Source of the DNA: Epinephelus fuscoguttatus
Taxonomy: Eukaryota > Chordata > Actinopteri > Perciformes > Serranidae
NCBI RefSeq assembly: GCF_011397635.1
Contig: NC_064755.1
Span: 40,530,059 to 40,594,058 of the forward strand
Length of the DNA stretch: 64,000 bases
Reading direction: 5' to 3'
Shown: piece by piece, positions 26,133 through 34,703 of the stretch
Layout: each line of letters begins with the position of its first letter
Position numbering within the stretch: position 1 is the first letter of the stretch
Translations under genes and position numbers: made by a program
The notes under the pieces: model-generated
Seen by the model: the letters and a program-made list of their open reading frames with translations, nothing else
Databases searched by the model: none
What the model was told of the DNA's origin: nothing

Positions 26133-26169
<37 letters not shown>

Positions 26170-29002
26170 TTAACTAATGGACGACCATGTTAGTCAGTTT
26201 GTTTTGGTGTTATACAACTTAATTGTGGAGTAACTGTCACAATTTATTGCTGACTATATTAACAATCAGTTTACATTAATTTGGAAAAATATATTTTCTT
26301 TTTTTAATTCAGTTCTACTTCATTAATGAATTTGTTAATCAAACTACATTTTATATACATTAATCATAAGTTAAAAGCACAAAGTTCAGCAGTGTAAACA
26401 CGACTAAACTCTGTGAGGAAAAGGTGACATGAGCGCAGATTAATTCAGGAGCTAAGTCCTAAATATTTTTATGATTTTAAATTTTTATTCATAATTTACC
26501 TTATGTTTGAGTTGTATATGATGTGTTAGCATTTCTGTTTCTCTGCTATATGCTATTCTGCTGTCTTTACTCTTCAGGACAGCGACTGATTTAGTTCTCT
26601 CAACACCAACTGGGCTCAGTGACAAGACTTCTCTGCTTCTATGCTTACAGCAAACCAACCAAACACTCTTAAACACTGCTTAAATCATAACTGTAGTTTG
26701 GTTCACTAATTCATGGTGCAGATTTTCCATTTGCACACCAACAGAAGGAGCACTTTTGATTTACTGACTGCTGAGCTTTAAATTTATCCTCCGTTCGAAA
26801 ATTCATTTTGTCATGACCTTTCCTCTGGCGCCACCCTGAGGACAAACTTTACAGTTTTAGCTCCAGAACTGATAAGGCTCCAAGAACAACTATATCATCT
26901 GTACCTTGTTTTCTCTGTAGCGACTCATAATCAACTCTAATTAACAGGTTAATCACTGACCACTGAAGATTTTAGGAGATGCTACAGGGGCTCGCTGCTT
27001 GTAATATTTTTGAACTACAACCTTTATGGTCAAATAGAGTTTGAAAACAGCTGCTATCTCCACCAATAAAATATATATGGTATATAAAAACTTGTAAAAC
27101 TACAACAAATTGAAACAACTAAATTTATCCAAGGGAATTAATAAAGTAGTTCTTCTTCTTTGTAAAGTACATAAATCAATAAGGTGACATGTTTCTGATG
27201 GAGACTTCTATTTCTTAACATCACAATCTTGACAAAACTGCACATTTTGATTTTTTTTTCCAATATGTTTTACATGACAATCATTTAAAATTACAAACAC
27301 TGTGATCATGAGAAAGAGACACGTATGATTTAGTGAGCATTACATATTCAAAGCGGTCCTTGCAGAGCTGAACCAGGAGATGGAGGAAGACCAGGACGGC
27401 AAACCAGAGCCACCACATCACCACCTCCTCCACCGTCTGGACGTTCAGGACGCCAAATACAAAGATGAACTTGTAGAAGACGAAGTTCCAGAACTTGTCC
27501 TTCAAGTGCTGCAGGAGAAAACAAAACGCAGGTTTGTGATTTTAAAAAAAGACCCATTCTGAATACTTCTCTCTCTCTCTCTTTTTTTTTTTTTTACAGC
27601 AACCTTTATTTGGATTTGACCATATATTTACTTAATTCAGATGAATTGGGAAGCACTGTTTACAGATTTAGTTGATATTTTCTTTTTATTTCCATTTTAA
27701 TTTCTTTGCTTACACATTACTATTTCACCAGACTTTAGAGTTTCTATCTGGGTTAATTTACAAGCTCAAAACTGAGCAGCTTCTCCCTTTCAAAGCCAAA
27801 TCACAGACCAGGTCATCCAACAAAAATCTGGAGCTGAATGTAATATTAATGTGCAGTTAACAGCAAACAGCACAAACAGAAGCACTGACCTGTTTTTCAC
27901 TGACGCGGAGCGGCCCGAACACAACACACTGGATGAGTTTAGCGATCAGCAGCAGGACACAGCAGGCTGTGTTGACCATCACCTGCACACATAAAGACAG
28001 AATAATAAGTCACCTCTTGAAGAGAGCTCAGAGTGATGACATGATCAAACCTGAAACAGGTTAAAATAATCAGAAGCAAGAGGGCATACCATCAGGGAAA
28101 AGAAATGAGCTGCAGACCTGTTTTCAGCTTTATGATGATGCATACTGTGCCTTCTATTCCTGGCTCAGCAAACAAATAACAACAAAGTTCCCCTCCTATA
28201 ACATAATTCAAGTATTTCATGCTCATCCAACCAAAAGAAATCAACATTTAAAGAGGTCATTTTACTGACAAGTACATCCCTTATGTCTTCGTAGTCTGTC
28301 CTGCTCTGAAACAGCAATAAACCTACTGGTCACTAAGGCTAAAGGTAATGCTCCTGAGCGTAACTGGGAACATAGAGATCTTTGTCATTCATTTAAATTT
28401 AACTTCACATATGGTTCCACATTGTGGCTGATCTTTATGACACAATAAGTTTGTAATTTTAGTTTACACAATATATCAACAGACATTTTTTTGTCTATAC
28501 ATGAGAAAAGTTTTGCTCCTCATTTCCTTGGCATCACAGAGTAGCCTGTTCTGGAAAATAAATGACAAGTTTTTCAAATAAAATAAGGATTCCAACTCAT
28601 TAGCTCAGTGATGACCACGGAGGATGTCCCATTTAAATATCTTATTAGTGAGTATTAAGTTGCATAAAATCTGAATAATCAAGTAAAAAACCTACATGAG
28701 TGAATGTAATTGACTAAACTCTGCTTGTTAGTGAATGCACTCACCCAAACAGAGACACTGTCAGTCAGCAGGTGCACCAGAACATCTGCAGCCACATCTC
28801 CATACCCTGCACTCAGGTACTGCACACCATCCCTGATGTAGCGGCTGACCCTGGAGCTGTGGACCGGCTGGCTGTGGGTCTTCTCCGGGCTGGACTCGAG
28901 GGAGCAGACGGTCAGGACGGTCCCGGCCAGCAGGGCAGCACTCAGCGCCGTGTACGTCTGCAAACTGGGCCAGGGGAACCGCTCCAGGAACAAGAAAGGC
29001 AT
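17384..29002 (-). CDS. amfr: amfr: autocrine motility factor receptor / gp78, ER-anchored E3 ubiquitin ligase
   Basis: Thirteen coding exons join to 1923 nt, 640 residues plus stop; mammalian AMFR is 643. The product sits in the ER membrane and ubiquitinates misfolded or regulated proteins for ERAD. An N-terminal multi-span membrane region (about 1-300) starts [16 protein letters not shown]3H2C3 RING follows, with ligands C342, C345, C357, H359, H362, C365, C376 and C379. Then comes a CUE ubiquitin-binding domain (about 465-505, with MFP at 471-473), a G2BR helix that binds UBE2G2 (about 571-593), and a C-terminal VCP-interacting motif (about 620-635, [17 protein letters not shown]). An acidic run at 541-562 precedes G2BR. 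The ATG at 29002 matches the family start; the frame runs further only through a GTG. All functional elements are present. It shares an upstream region with pdcd2l, head to head. Confidence 0.96.
17535..20287 (-). other. amfr intron 12: contents
   Basis: No coding sequence. It holds a MITE at 18455-18757 and an A-rich AAAATAAAAT stretch near 18630. The rest looks like ordinary AT-rich intron. Confidence 0.6.
18455..18757. mobile_element. hAT-like MITE in amfr intron 12
   Basis: Terminal inverted repeats CAGTGGTTTCCAACTG and CAGTTGGGAACCACTG differ at one base. Flanks GATTAATG and GATTTTGT share five of eight bases, consistent with an aged 8-bp target duplication. About 300 bp, noncoding. Confidence 0.75.
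20288..20529 (-). CDS. amfr: amfr coding exon 12 (residues 511-591), acidic linker and G2BR
   Basis: Encodes [20 protein letters not shown], a long Glu/Asp run, then [20 protein letters not shown], the UBE2G2-binding helix. Acceptor CTCGTCAG, donor GTACCG. Confidence 0.94.
21057..21194 (-). CDS. amfr: amfr coding exon 11 (residues 465-510), CUE domain
   Basis: Encodes [20 protein letters not shown] and [16 protein letters not shown], the three-helix CUE domain with its MFP motif, which binds ubiquitin chains. Acceptor GTCTCAG, donor GTCAGT. Confidence 0.96.
21306..21409 (-). CDS. amfr: amfr coding exon 10 (residues 430-464)
   Basis: Encodes [20 protein letters not shown] and [14 protein letters not shown], almost the mammalian sequence. 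Acceptor TTCCCAG, donor GTGAGT. Confidence 0.95.
21410..22235 (-). other. amfr intron 9: contents
   Basis: No gene. A block at about 21940-22000 (CCTAGCTGTTCCC, then CAGTCTTTATGCTAAGCTAA) belongs to an interspersed repeat also seen at about 49330-49375 and 53458-53512, and on the opposite strand near 52505. Confidence 0.5.
22236..22435 (-). CDS. amfr: amfr coding exon 9 (residues 363-430), second half of the RING
   Basis: Completes Ser363 and encodes [20 protein letters not shown] (ligands C365, C376, C379), then a Gly/Glu/Ala-rich linker ending [12 protein letters not shown]. Acceptor CCTCAG, donor GTGAGA. Confidence 0.96.
22780..22961 (-). mobile_element. hAT-like MITE fragment in amfr intron 8
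   Basis: TACTTAAGTATATA, then GTACTTTTACTTCAG, ending AGATCTGAGTACTTCCTCCACTG, the common TACTT-rich family. Only the right end is clear. It sits next to the donor of the exon carrying the first RING ligands. Confidence 0.5.
22976..23086 (-). CDS. amfr: amfr coding exon 8 (residues 326-363), first half of the RING
   Basis: Encodes [20 protein letters not shown] onward to KLPCGHLFH, carrying RING ligands C342, C345, C357, H359 and H362. Acceptor TTTCCAG, donor GTCAGT. An hAT-like MITE ends only about 15 bases beyond the donor. Confidence 0.96.
23383..23516 (-). CDS. amfr: amfr coding exon 7 (residues 282-326)
   Basis: Encodes [20 protein letters not shown] (the last membrane span), then the basic cytosolic [20 protein letters not shown] plus two bases of Arg326. 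Acceptor CTCCCAG, donor GTCAGT. Confidence 0.95.
23590..23830. mobile_element. Interspersed TIR-like element in amfr intron 6
   Basis: Left end GTCCAGTGTGCAGGGTTCAG and right end CCCTATTTCCTGCACCGGAC resemble inverted copies. The interior has the GCAACCAACC and GAATATTGC landmarks of a repeat common in fish introns and also seen in part at 40080-40260. Confidence 0.55.
23831..25062 (-). other. Remainder of amfr intron 6
   Basis: AT-rich and noncoding; nothing supported as a feature. Several A/T runs lie at about 24240-24490. Confidence 0.5.
25063..25195 (-). CDS. amfr: amfr coding exon 6 (residues 237-281)
   Basis: Completes Arg237, then encodes [20 protein letters not shown] and the span [20 protein letters not shown], ending IHML. 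Acceptor CTGCAG, donor GTCAGT. Confidence 0.95.
25287..25327 (-). CDS. amfr: amfr coding exon 5 (41 nt, residues 224-237)
   Basis: A very short exon encoding [13 protein letters not shown] plus two bases of an Arg codon. Acceptor TTCCAG, donor GTAAGT. Homologous to the VTVRTAHVILR part of mammalian AMFR. It is too short to appear as an open frame on its own. Confidence 0.92.
25510..25542 (+). repeat. (AAAT)n microsatellite in amfr intron 4
   Basis: TAAATAAATAAATAAATAAA repeated over roughly 32 bases, flanked by ordinary AT-rich intron. Confidence 0.85.
25978..26130 (-). CDS. amfr: amfr coding exon 4 (residues 173-223)
   Basis: Encodes [15 protein letters not shown], a leucine/cysteine-rich span, and ends FMAAE. 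The acceptor CCAG follows directly on a (TG)n tract of about 28 nt (26135-26163 on the plus strand), which replaces the usual pyrimidine tract. Donor GTGAGA; phase 0. Confidence 0.94.
26135..26163 (+). repeat. amfr: (AC)14 microsatellite at the amfr exon 4 acceptor
   Basis: Pure AC repeat on the plus strand, so (TG/GT)n in the amfr transcript, ending four bases before the exon. It takes the position of the polypyrimidine tract. Confidence 0.95.
26164..27343 (-). other. amfr intron 3: contents
   Basis: About 1.2 kb, AT-rich, no coding frame and no repeat I can name. Confidence 0.5.
27344..27508 (-). CDS. amfr: amfr coding exon 3 (residues 118-172)
   Basis: Encodes [20 protein letters not shown] and [15 protein letters not shown], close to the mammalian protein and covering further membrane spans. 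Ends DRFEY before donor GTAATG; phase 0. Confidence 0.96.
27890..27982 (-). CDS. amfr: amfr coding exon 2 (residues 87-117)
   Basis: Encodes [20 protein letters not shown], a hydrophobic span, then [11 protein letters not shown]. The acceptor is TGTGCAG and the donor GTCAGT; phase 0 at both ends. The VFGPLRVSE segment is a hallmark of the family. Confidence 0.95.
27983..28744 (-). other. amfr intron 1: contents
   Basis: About 0.76 kb with no coding frame and no repeat I can name. Confidence 0.5.
28745..29002 (-). CDS. amfr: amfr coding exon 1 (residues 1-86)
   Basis: It holds the ATG with upstream context GCCACCATC and encodes the first membrane segment ([14 protein letters not shown] onward) and the luminal loop. 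It ends in codon phase 0 at TGG before the donor GTGAGT. Confidence 0.93.
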
Positions 29003-29905
29003 GATGGTGGCCGAGCTAACACTGATCACGGAGATTTATACTGTTACATAACACGACAAACACGCTTCATTCACAGCTCTCACATTCTGCTGTGACCTCG
29101 TTTCCATTCACTCAGCTGTGGACATTCAAAGCTAACGTTACTTTGAGTAGTAACGTTAGCTAGCTTGTTAGCCAGCTAGCCTAGCATCCATAGACGTTAG
29201 CTCATTTTAGCTAGTTTGTAAACAAGATGATATATTTTGAATTTAACGAGCAGTTTTATTCGTTTTTTTTTTTAACGCGGTTGGCACTATCTTAACATTT
29301 CGTGTGATTTTTTGGCTTTTGGAGTGGCTTTAAAAAACGTTAAACAGTGCTAGTCCAGCTAGCATTGCGCCTCTCAGTCAAACAGGAGCAGGTCGACAAA
29401 CTCAGATTTAAATACCGGAAGCAACAAAACAGAACACTTCCGTTTCCGTTGTTTTTCGAAATAAATCTGAAAACAAAATGAAAGCTTTTAAAATAGATAG
29501 TTTAATTATATTTGAGCACTTATACGCAGGTTTATTCTTATATAATGCTGAATAGTGCAATGAATATCGATGCATTACATTTTAATTGTTATATTTCGTG
29601 AATACAATCTTAATAAACGGATATCACATCGCTGTTTTGTCCGTTACTTTAACTAACCGGAATTTCAAGTTCCGGTGGGAACTCTTCTCAGTCTAGATGT
29701 CACGAATTTAACGAATAAAATCCACATTTTACAGTCTTATTGCGTGTATAATTAAATGTGAAGTGGCCATTTTACTGCTTGCTTCAATTTTATTCACACC
29801 GATGTATTTAATGACTCAAACTGCCACCCGGCCGGCGGCAATATTTTGATGACGGACCCCAGACCCCAACATTCACTTCCGGTCGGTGTTTTCAACATGT
29901 GAGCG
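29003..29905. promoter_or_regulatory. Shared divergent promoter interval of amfr (-) and pdcd2l (+)
   Basis: The two start codons face away from each other across 903 bases, so both promoters and 5' UTRs must lie here unless there are distant noncoding exons. Visible elements: a perfect 13-bp-arm hairpin at 29130-29161, an ACTTCCGG-type ETS site near 29876 and CACTTCCGTTTCCG near 29436, both typical of housekeeping promoters, and short GTTAGC/GCTAGC clusters at 29150-29220. No convincing TATA box at a sensible distance. Transcription start sites are not determinable here. Confidence 0.6.
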
Positions 29906-30383
29906 ATGTCTTCAGCCACTCAGGAGGTAACTCTGATCGGTCTGTGTGATGGGGAGCTCGACTCTAAGAGACACCGGTCCTCTTATCTGACCAACAAAGT
30001 TGGGGGTCACCCGGACTGGTCCCCGGTCATCTCCCGGCAGTCTCCCCGCTGCAGTCGCTGCGGAGCCCCGTTATTACACGTGGTTCAGGTGTACTGCCCT
30101 CTGGAGGCTTCACCCTACCACAGAAACCTCCACCTGTTCGCGTGCCCAGGTGCCGAGTGCAGCGGCAGGTCAGACAGTTGGAAGGTGCTCCGCTCTCAGT
30201 GTCTGGAGGAGGCGGCGGCAGCCAGCCGGCCTGTCCCGGCTCAGGAGGCTCCTCCGTCGGCCACTGACTGGTGTGACACCGCTGATGACTGGGGGATGGA
30301 GGAGGAGGAGGAGGATGGATGGGGAGGAGGTGTGAAGAAGATCAGCCAGGTTCAAGAGGAGGCAGCAGCTCCTGAAGCACAGG
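29906..30383 (+). CDS. pdcd2l: pdcd2l coding exon 1 (residues 1-160)
   Basis: From the ATG through the zinc-binding N-terminal half to EEAAAPEAQ plus one base of the next codon. Donor GTAGGG. The open frame continues a few codons into the intron, but that extension is not homologous. Confidence 0.9.
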
Positions 30384-31892
30384 GTAGGGCTGAACAATAT
30401 AAATATACTTAAATTAACTTACAATGTCAGCAAGCAGTTGCAAACAATTATTGTTTTCCTACATCTGGAAAACACAATAAATGTTATTATAATTATTTTT
30501 AGTAAACACATATGAGCAAGTATTGCACTTAAGTACACGTTTGATATACTTGTACTCTCGAGTATTTCCATTCTCTGCCACGTTATTCTATTCCACTATT
30601 CAGAGGAAAATACGGTACTTTTTACTTCACCACATTTAAGGGCTGCAACTAACGATTACTTCCATTAACCTGCTGCAGAGATAGATTTGTCTCAATTTTA
30701 TTTTTTGTGAGGAGAAATACAATCTGTGTAAATCAGCGTTCAGTCTGTTTAAATCAAACCTGCAAATACACAAACAAATTTCAGAAATGAAATTGTAAAA
30801 ACTGCGAGATTCACAAATAAAAAGCGGATTCACAAATATCTGATCAAATGTTTTAAATGTTAGGAAGTGTTAGAAGTGTTTTTCATTTATTTGTAAACTA
30901 ATTAAATATATTGTCGATCTGCTCACACAAATACTGAGACAACTCTATCACAGCTCCCAGCAAATATCACAGCATCATCATTTTTGTTTTTTCAGTGAAA
31001 ATAAAATGCAAAAAGTATCCTAATAAAACTGCTACTCAAATTGAAATCATGATATCTGTCAGAAATAATAGCGATATGATCTTTTGCATTTGGTGCAGCC
31101 CAATTGGAAAGCACATTGTTAATTAACACAAGATGTCACTGTTTCTAAAATATCTGAAAGTGCAGCTGCTCCCATGGACCCCAGCTGAGTTTGCTTTTTT
31201 CTAAGACCAAAGAGAAACTGTGATTTTTAAGAGCTTTCAGAGAAACTTTTCTTAATTTAATCTTTACTTTATCTTTTTGCGCAGCAGCCGCTGAGATGGA
31301 CGTCAGCAGTCGGCTTCAGTATCTAAATCTTGGGGAGACACAGGAGGATGTTCCTGTCCTCCGCTCATTCTTCATCAGTGTGGAGGAGGAATCAGATCTT
31401 GGTGGAGAGGAAGACGACCTGCGGCACGCTCAGCAGCTGCTGAGGGAGTATGAGAGGAGAGAGGGCGTGGCTGTAGGAGAGCTGGAGGACAGTGAGGGCG
31501 GCGGCGGGGAGGAGAAGTACGAGAAGACACGTGCCAGACACGGAGATGCTGTCTTCTCCAGGTTCATGAAGAAGATCTCGCTCTGTCCTCAGCAGATCCT
31601 GCGGTACTGCCGCAGCGGGAAACCACTCTTCATCACTGAGCCGCCGGCCAACATGGCTCAGGTGGTGTCGGCGTGCGGCTCCTGTGGGGGATCCAGGACG
31701 TTTGAGCTGCAGCTGATGCCGGCTCTGGTCAGCCTGCTGCGGAGGGAGGGCGGCAGCGCTGAGGCAGAGCTGGAGTTTGGGACGGTGCTGGTTTATACGT
31801 GCACAAACAGCTGCTGGACGGCAGGATCAGGATCAGCTGTGGAGGAGTTCTGCTTCGTTCAGGCAGACCCAGACCAGCTGCTCTTTAAATAA
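29906..31892 (+). CDS. pdcd2l: pdcd2l: programmed cell death 2-like
   Basis: Two coding exons (29906-30383 and 31285-31892) join to 361 residues plus stop; the human protein has 358. The PDCD2/PDCD2L/TSR4 family acts as dedicated chaperones and export adaptors in 40S ribosome biogenesis; PDCD2L is tied to uS5 (RPS2) and to nuclear export of 40S precursors. The N-terminal zinc-binding region has C49, C52, C64, H72, H76, C80 and C85, within QVYCPLEASPYHRNLHLFAC. An acidic stretch follows (EEEEEDGWGGG, about 130-142). The C-terminal PDCD2_C domain has KYEKT, then CPQQILRYCRSGKPLF, a CGSCGG knuckle (C290, C293), then a second Cys pair (C332, C336) and the terminal DPDQLLFK. The start is the first ATG in the family frame; a two-codon ATG-TGA lies just upstream. 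Confidence 0.96.
30384..31284 (+). other. pdcd2l intron with two repeat insertions
   Basis: A TACTT-rich hAT-like fragment lies at about 30515-30640. Next to it, 30640-31101 starts GGGCTGCAACTAACGATTAC and ends GGTGCAGCCC. These ends are inverted, and the ends match the family seen at 58290-58588 and 61801-62464. The intron acceptor is GCAGCAG. Confidence 0.6.
31285..31892 (+). CDS. pdcd2l: pdcd2l coding exon 2 (residues 160-361)
   Basis: Starts CAGCCGCTGAGATGG after acceptor TTGCGCAG; with the exon 1 base this reads AAAEMDVSSRL. It encodes the rest of the protein to LLFK and TAA at 31890-31892. A second AG three bases in offers an alternative acceptor without a frame change. Confidence 0.94.
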
Positions 31893-32575
31893 CGGGACAG
31901 GTTCAAGATGAGTTGCTGTGATTCATTCATCAAATCAGAAAAGTATTTAAAAAATGAACAGATGAGTTTACACAGGATTTCAACTGGATTGTGTGGCCTA
32001 CAGCCAGATGCTGCTGTTTCCTGCTGCAGTTTACAGTAGGTCTTTCCACAGTGAACGCAGCTCAGAAAATACTTCACCTCTAAGAGAACGAATCCAAATA
32101 AGGCATAAAATCAAAAAGAGCTGCTGATGGTGTGTCACAGGCCCCAACAGTTAACGTAAAATAGAACATTGGCATCTTCTTGCCACCACACAGAGGTGAG
32201 GTGCAGTTATAAGGTGAACACATACTGAGTGTTTATAGCATGGCTTTAAAACTTGCGTAGAGCTGTGCAGCAGCTGCATTCTCCCTGTCTGATTTAGTGT
32301 GGATTTACCCTTTAATATTGTTACTGCAGCTAGCTGATATCACCTGCTGTGACCTCTGACCTCGCTGTAATGAAATGTTATTGCTCTGAGAACCAAGAGT
32401 CACTAGTGCCTTAATTGTGCTGCTGCATGATATGTTGGAAATGTGCGGTCATCACTGCTGTTCTGTTGTGATAACAAAGCTGGTTTACAGAAGATACCTG
32501 GTTAAATTACGTCTATTTCTCGAGACAGCGATCACTTTTCATGAGAAAATGACTTGTATTCTCTGAAGATGACAA

Positions 32576-32581
32576 AATAAA
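32576..32581 (+). terminator. pdcd2l: pdcd2l polyadenylation signal
   Basis: AATAAA in GATGACAAAATAAATATGG, about 690 bases after the stop, the first clear canonical signal on this strand. Confidence 0.6.
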
Positions 32582-32599
32582 TATGGAGGACTTGAAAAT

Positions 32600-34566
32600 A
32601 AGTGTCATTTGTCATTGGATCAAACTTGATTTCAGCCTTAAAAATTACTACAGCGCTGCAGGATTGTGGCCAAAATCGAACACCACCTTTATAATGATCA
32701 TATTGATTATTAAGTCGCTGTCACTGATGTCTGAGTTGACGCTGGGTAAAGACAGGGATTCAGTGAGGTAACGTTAGTGTCGTTATTCCTCTTGGCCTTC
32801 ATGTATTCGTTGTACTGCAGATTCAGGTGGATGAACAAGTTAGTTGTGTTGCTGTGCAGCACACACACAAGTCTCATGCACATATGATTTGTTCTCATAA
32901 ATCTGAAATACACAGCTCTTCAAAAGTGGAGGCTGGCAATTCAGGAGGCGTCAGTATCTCAGTCGTTAATGTTCATTTAACTGTGGAAAGCAAAAATTGT
33001 GATCATGATTAACCCTTTGAAACCGAGCGCAAACTGTCTAGGTTTCTTTCAAAAACATGGGAAGAGAGCAATAAGCAATAAAAGAAGAAATTACCCCAAA
33101 AATGAGCAAGAAATTAGTGAAAAGATGGGGTGTTGGTGGCCCGAATTCGAGTCCAGCCTGTGGCCCTTTGCTGCATGTCATCCCCTCTCTCTCTCCCCCC
33201 TTTCACACTTGGCTGTCCTGTCCATTAAAAGCAAAATGCCGCCCCAAAAAATCTTAAAAAAAAGAAATTAGTGAAAAGATAAACAAAAACAAGAAAATTT
33301 GTTTTTAAAAAAAACACAAAAAAACAGGAAATAATTTAAAAAAAAAAGAGAGAGAAAGAGAAAAATGAAAACATGAAATTTTGTTTAAGAAAAACGTAAA
33401 AATTAAAAAACAAGGATATAACCCGGAAAAGAGCTTAAATTATAATAATTCTGTAACATAATTAAAAAATATATAATAATGATAACTATAAAAATATTTT
33501 TTTTCACCCAGCTTTTAAAAAATAATTTTCTAAATCTAATTTTTTTCTTTTTTTTTTTCAATTTGTGGGACATTTCTTACCAAGCTGCTCATTCCCCTTT
33601 TTCTCCCATGTTTTTGAAAGAAACTGCACCAGTTTGCTCAGGGAGGATTCATAACTGATTATAATAATGTGTGCTCTTTGATCTGACATTGTCAGTCGTC
33701 TAGACGGCATCTATGCATGCTGGCTGGACACTTCTGATCTCTGATAAACATTTAAAGTATCCTAATAAGAGGACACGCCTTTGTTTTCTCTAACAAAATA
33801 ATTACCCTGTGATCTTGAGATAGAAGAAGATATAAAAACATAATTGTAAGCACGCCGTCCTCGGCTTCTGTACTGAACACGAGGAGACTGTGGTTCTAAA
33901 ATCCTGCATCGAGACCCAGAATAAAGTGTTTTAAAACCCACACTCATCACATTTATCAAAACACAGAGCAGCCAGTATTTTCTTTTCTTTTTACTTCAAC
34001 CTTATGATACATCTCTATAATTCAGTGTCTTAAGCTTCACACCAAAACAGTTCAGGTTGAACAGCATTAACGTTATTCAGAGAAGGAAATGTAAACCGTA
34101 CAGAGAGCAAAACCAAGCTATAAAAATGTAAATGATCAGCTGAAGGACGTATTTTTACTGGATCAGATCCAGAGTATCAAAAATAGATTTCTTAATTAAT
34201 GAGCCAATAAATAATGACAGGATTTTCTTCAGCTTCTGCGATGACATCACTGACTGTTCTGATTATGTAAAAGTTGAATTACAGCCCTTTTGTTGTCGTA
34301 TTCTACCGTTCGGTTGTGGAAAGCTAAAAACATCTTTGGTGTGTCAGCGAGGTACGAGCCGGCACTAAAATTCCTGAGACAGACGAGGAAACAGTAATCT
34401 GATGTGGTACCCTGATGAGACGAGCATGCCGACTCGTCGGAGGCTGCTGAGTGGTTTTCAGGCACTTGAAGGTCAGCTTGGTGCACTTTGTGCTAACATG
34501 ACCGTCGGTTTGTTTTTGTCCCAAAAGAAAGAAGCGCTGCAGTCACCTCCTGAGGGAGCAGTGCAA
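32600..34566. other. Intergenic stretch between convergent pdcd2l and nfatc3
   Basis: No coding frame. It contains the SINE fragment at 33128-33262, A-rich low-complexity sequence at 33260-33560, and the nfatc3 3' UTR at the right. I could not pick a convincing nfatc3 polyadenylation signal. Confidence 0.55.
33128..33262 (+). mobile_element. tRNA-derived SINE, 5'-truncated copy
   Basis: It starts within the B-box region (CCCGAATTCGAGTCCAG), continues with GTGGCCCTTTGCTGCATGTC, CTCTCTCTCC and TTTCACACTTGGCTGTCC, and ends in CCCCAAAAAATCTTAAAAAA. It is the same family as the fuller copy at 41590-41783. Confidence 0.75.
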
Positions 34567-34703
34567 CTACTGAGGGCCTCCGCAGAACGGTAAGGCAGCA
34601 TCACTGGACTTGTGCTCCCAGTCATACTGGTGGTACTGGTCAAACTGGTCGGGCTGGGCACTGCTGCTCAGACTGCCGATGTCCCTGTCGATGATCTCAT
34701 TCA
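34567..34703 (-). CDS. nfatc3: nfatc3 coding exon 10 (residues 887-931) and stop
   Basis: Completes Val887 and encodes [40 protein letters not shown] and GGPQ before TAG. VNEII-x-RD matches NFATC3/C4 ends; the remaining tail differs from the common human isoform. Acceptor TTTTTGTAG. Confidence 0.88.

Noticed and set aside
29003-29029. Nine-residue N-terminal extension of amfr (ISVSSATI)
   Set aside because: The upstream codon is GTG, and the family starts at MP-x-LFLERF, which matches the ATG at 29002.
30384-30412. RAEQYKYT tail on the first pdcd2l frame
   Set aside because: Intron readthrough; the donor GTAGGG and exon at 31285 restore family homology and length.
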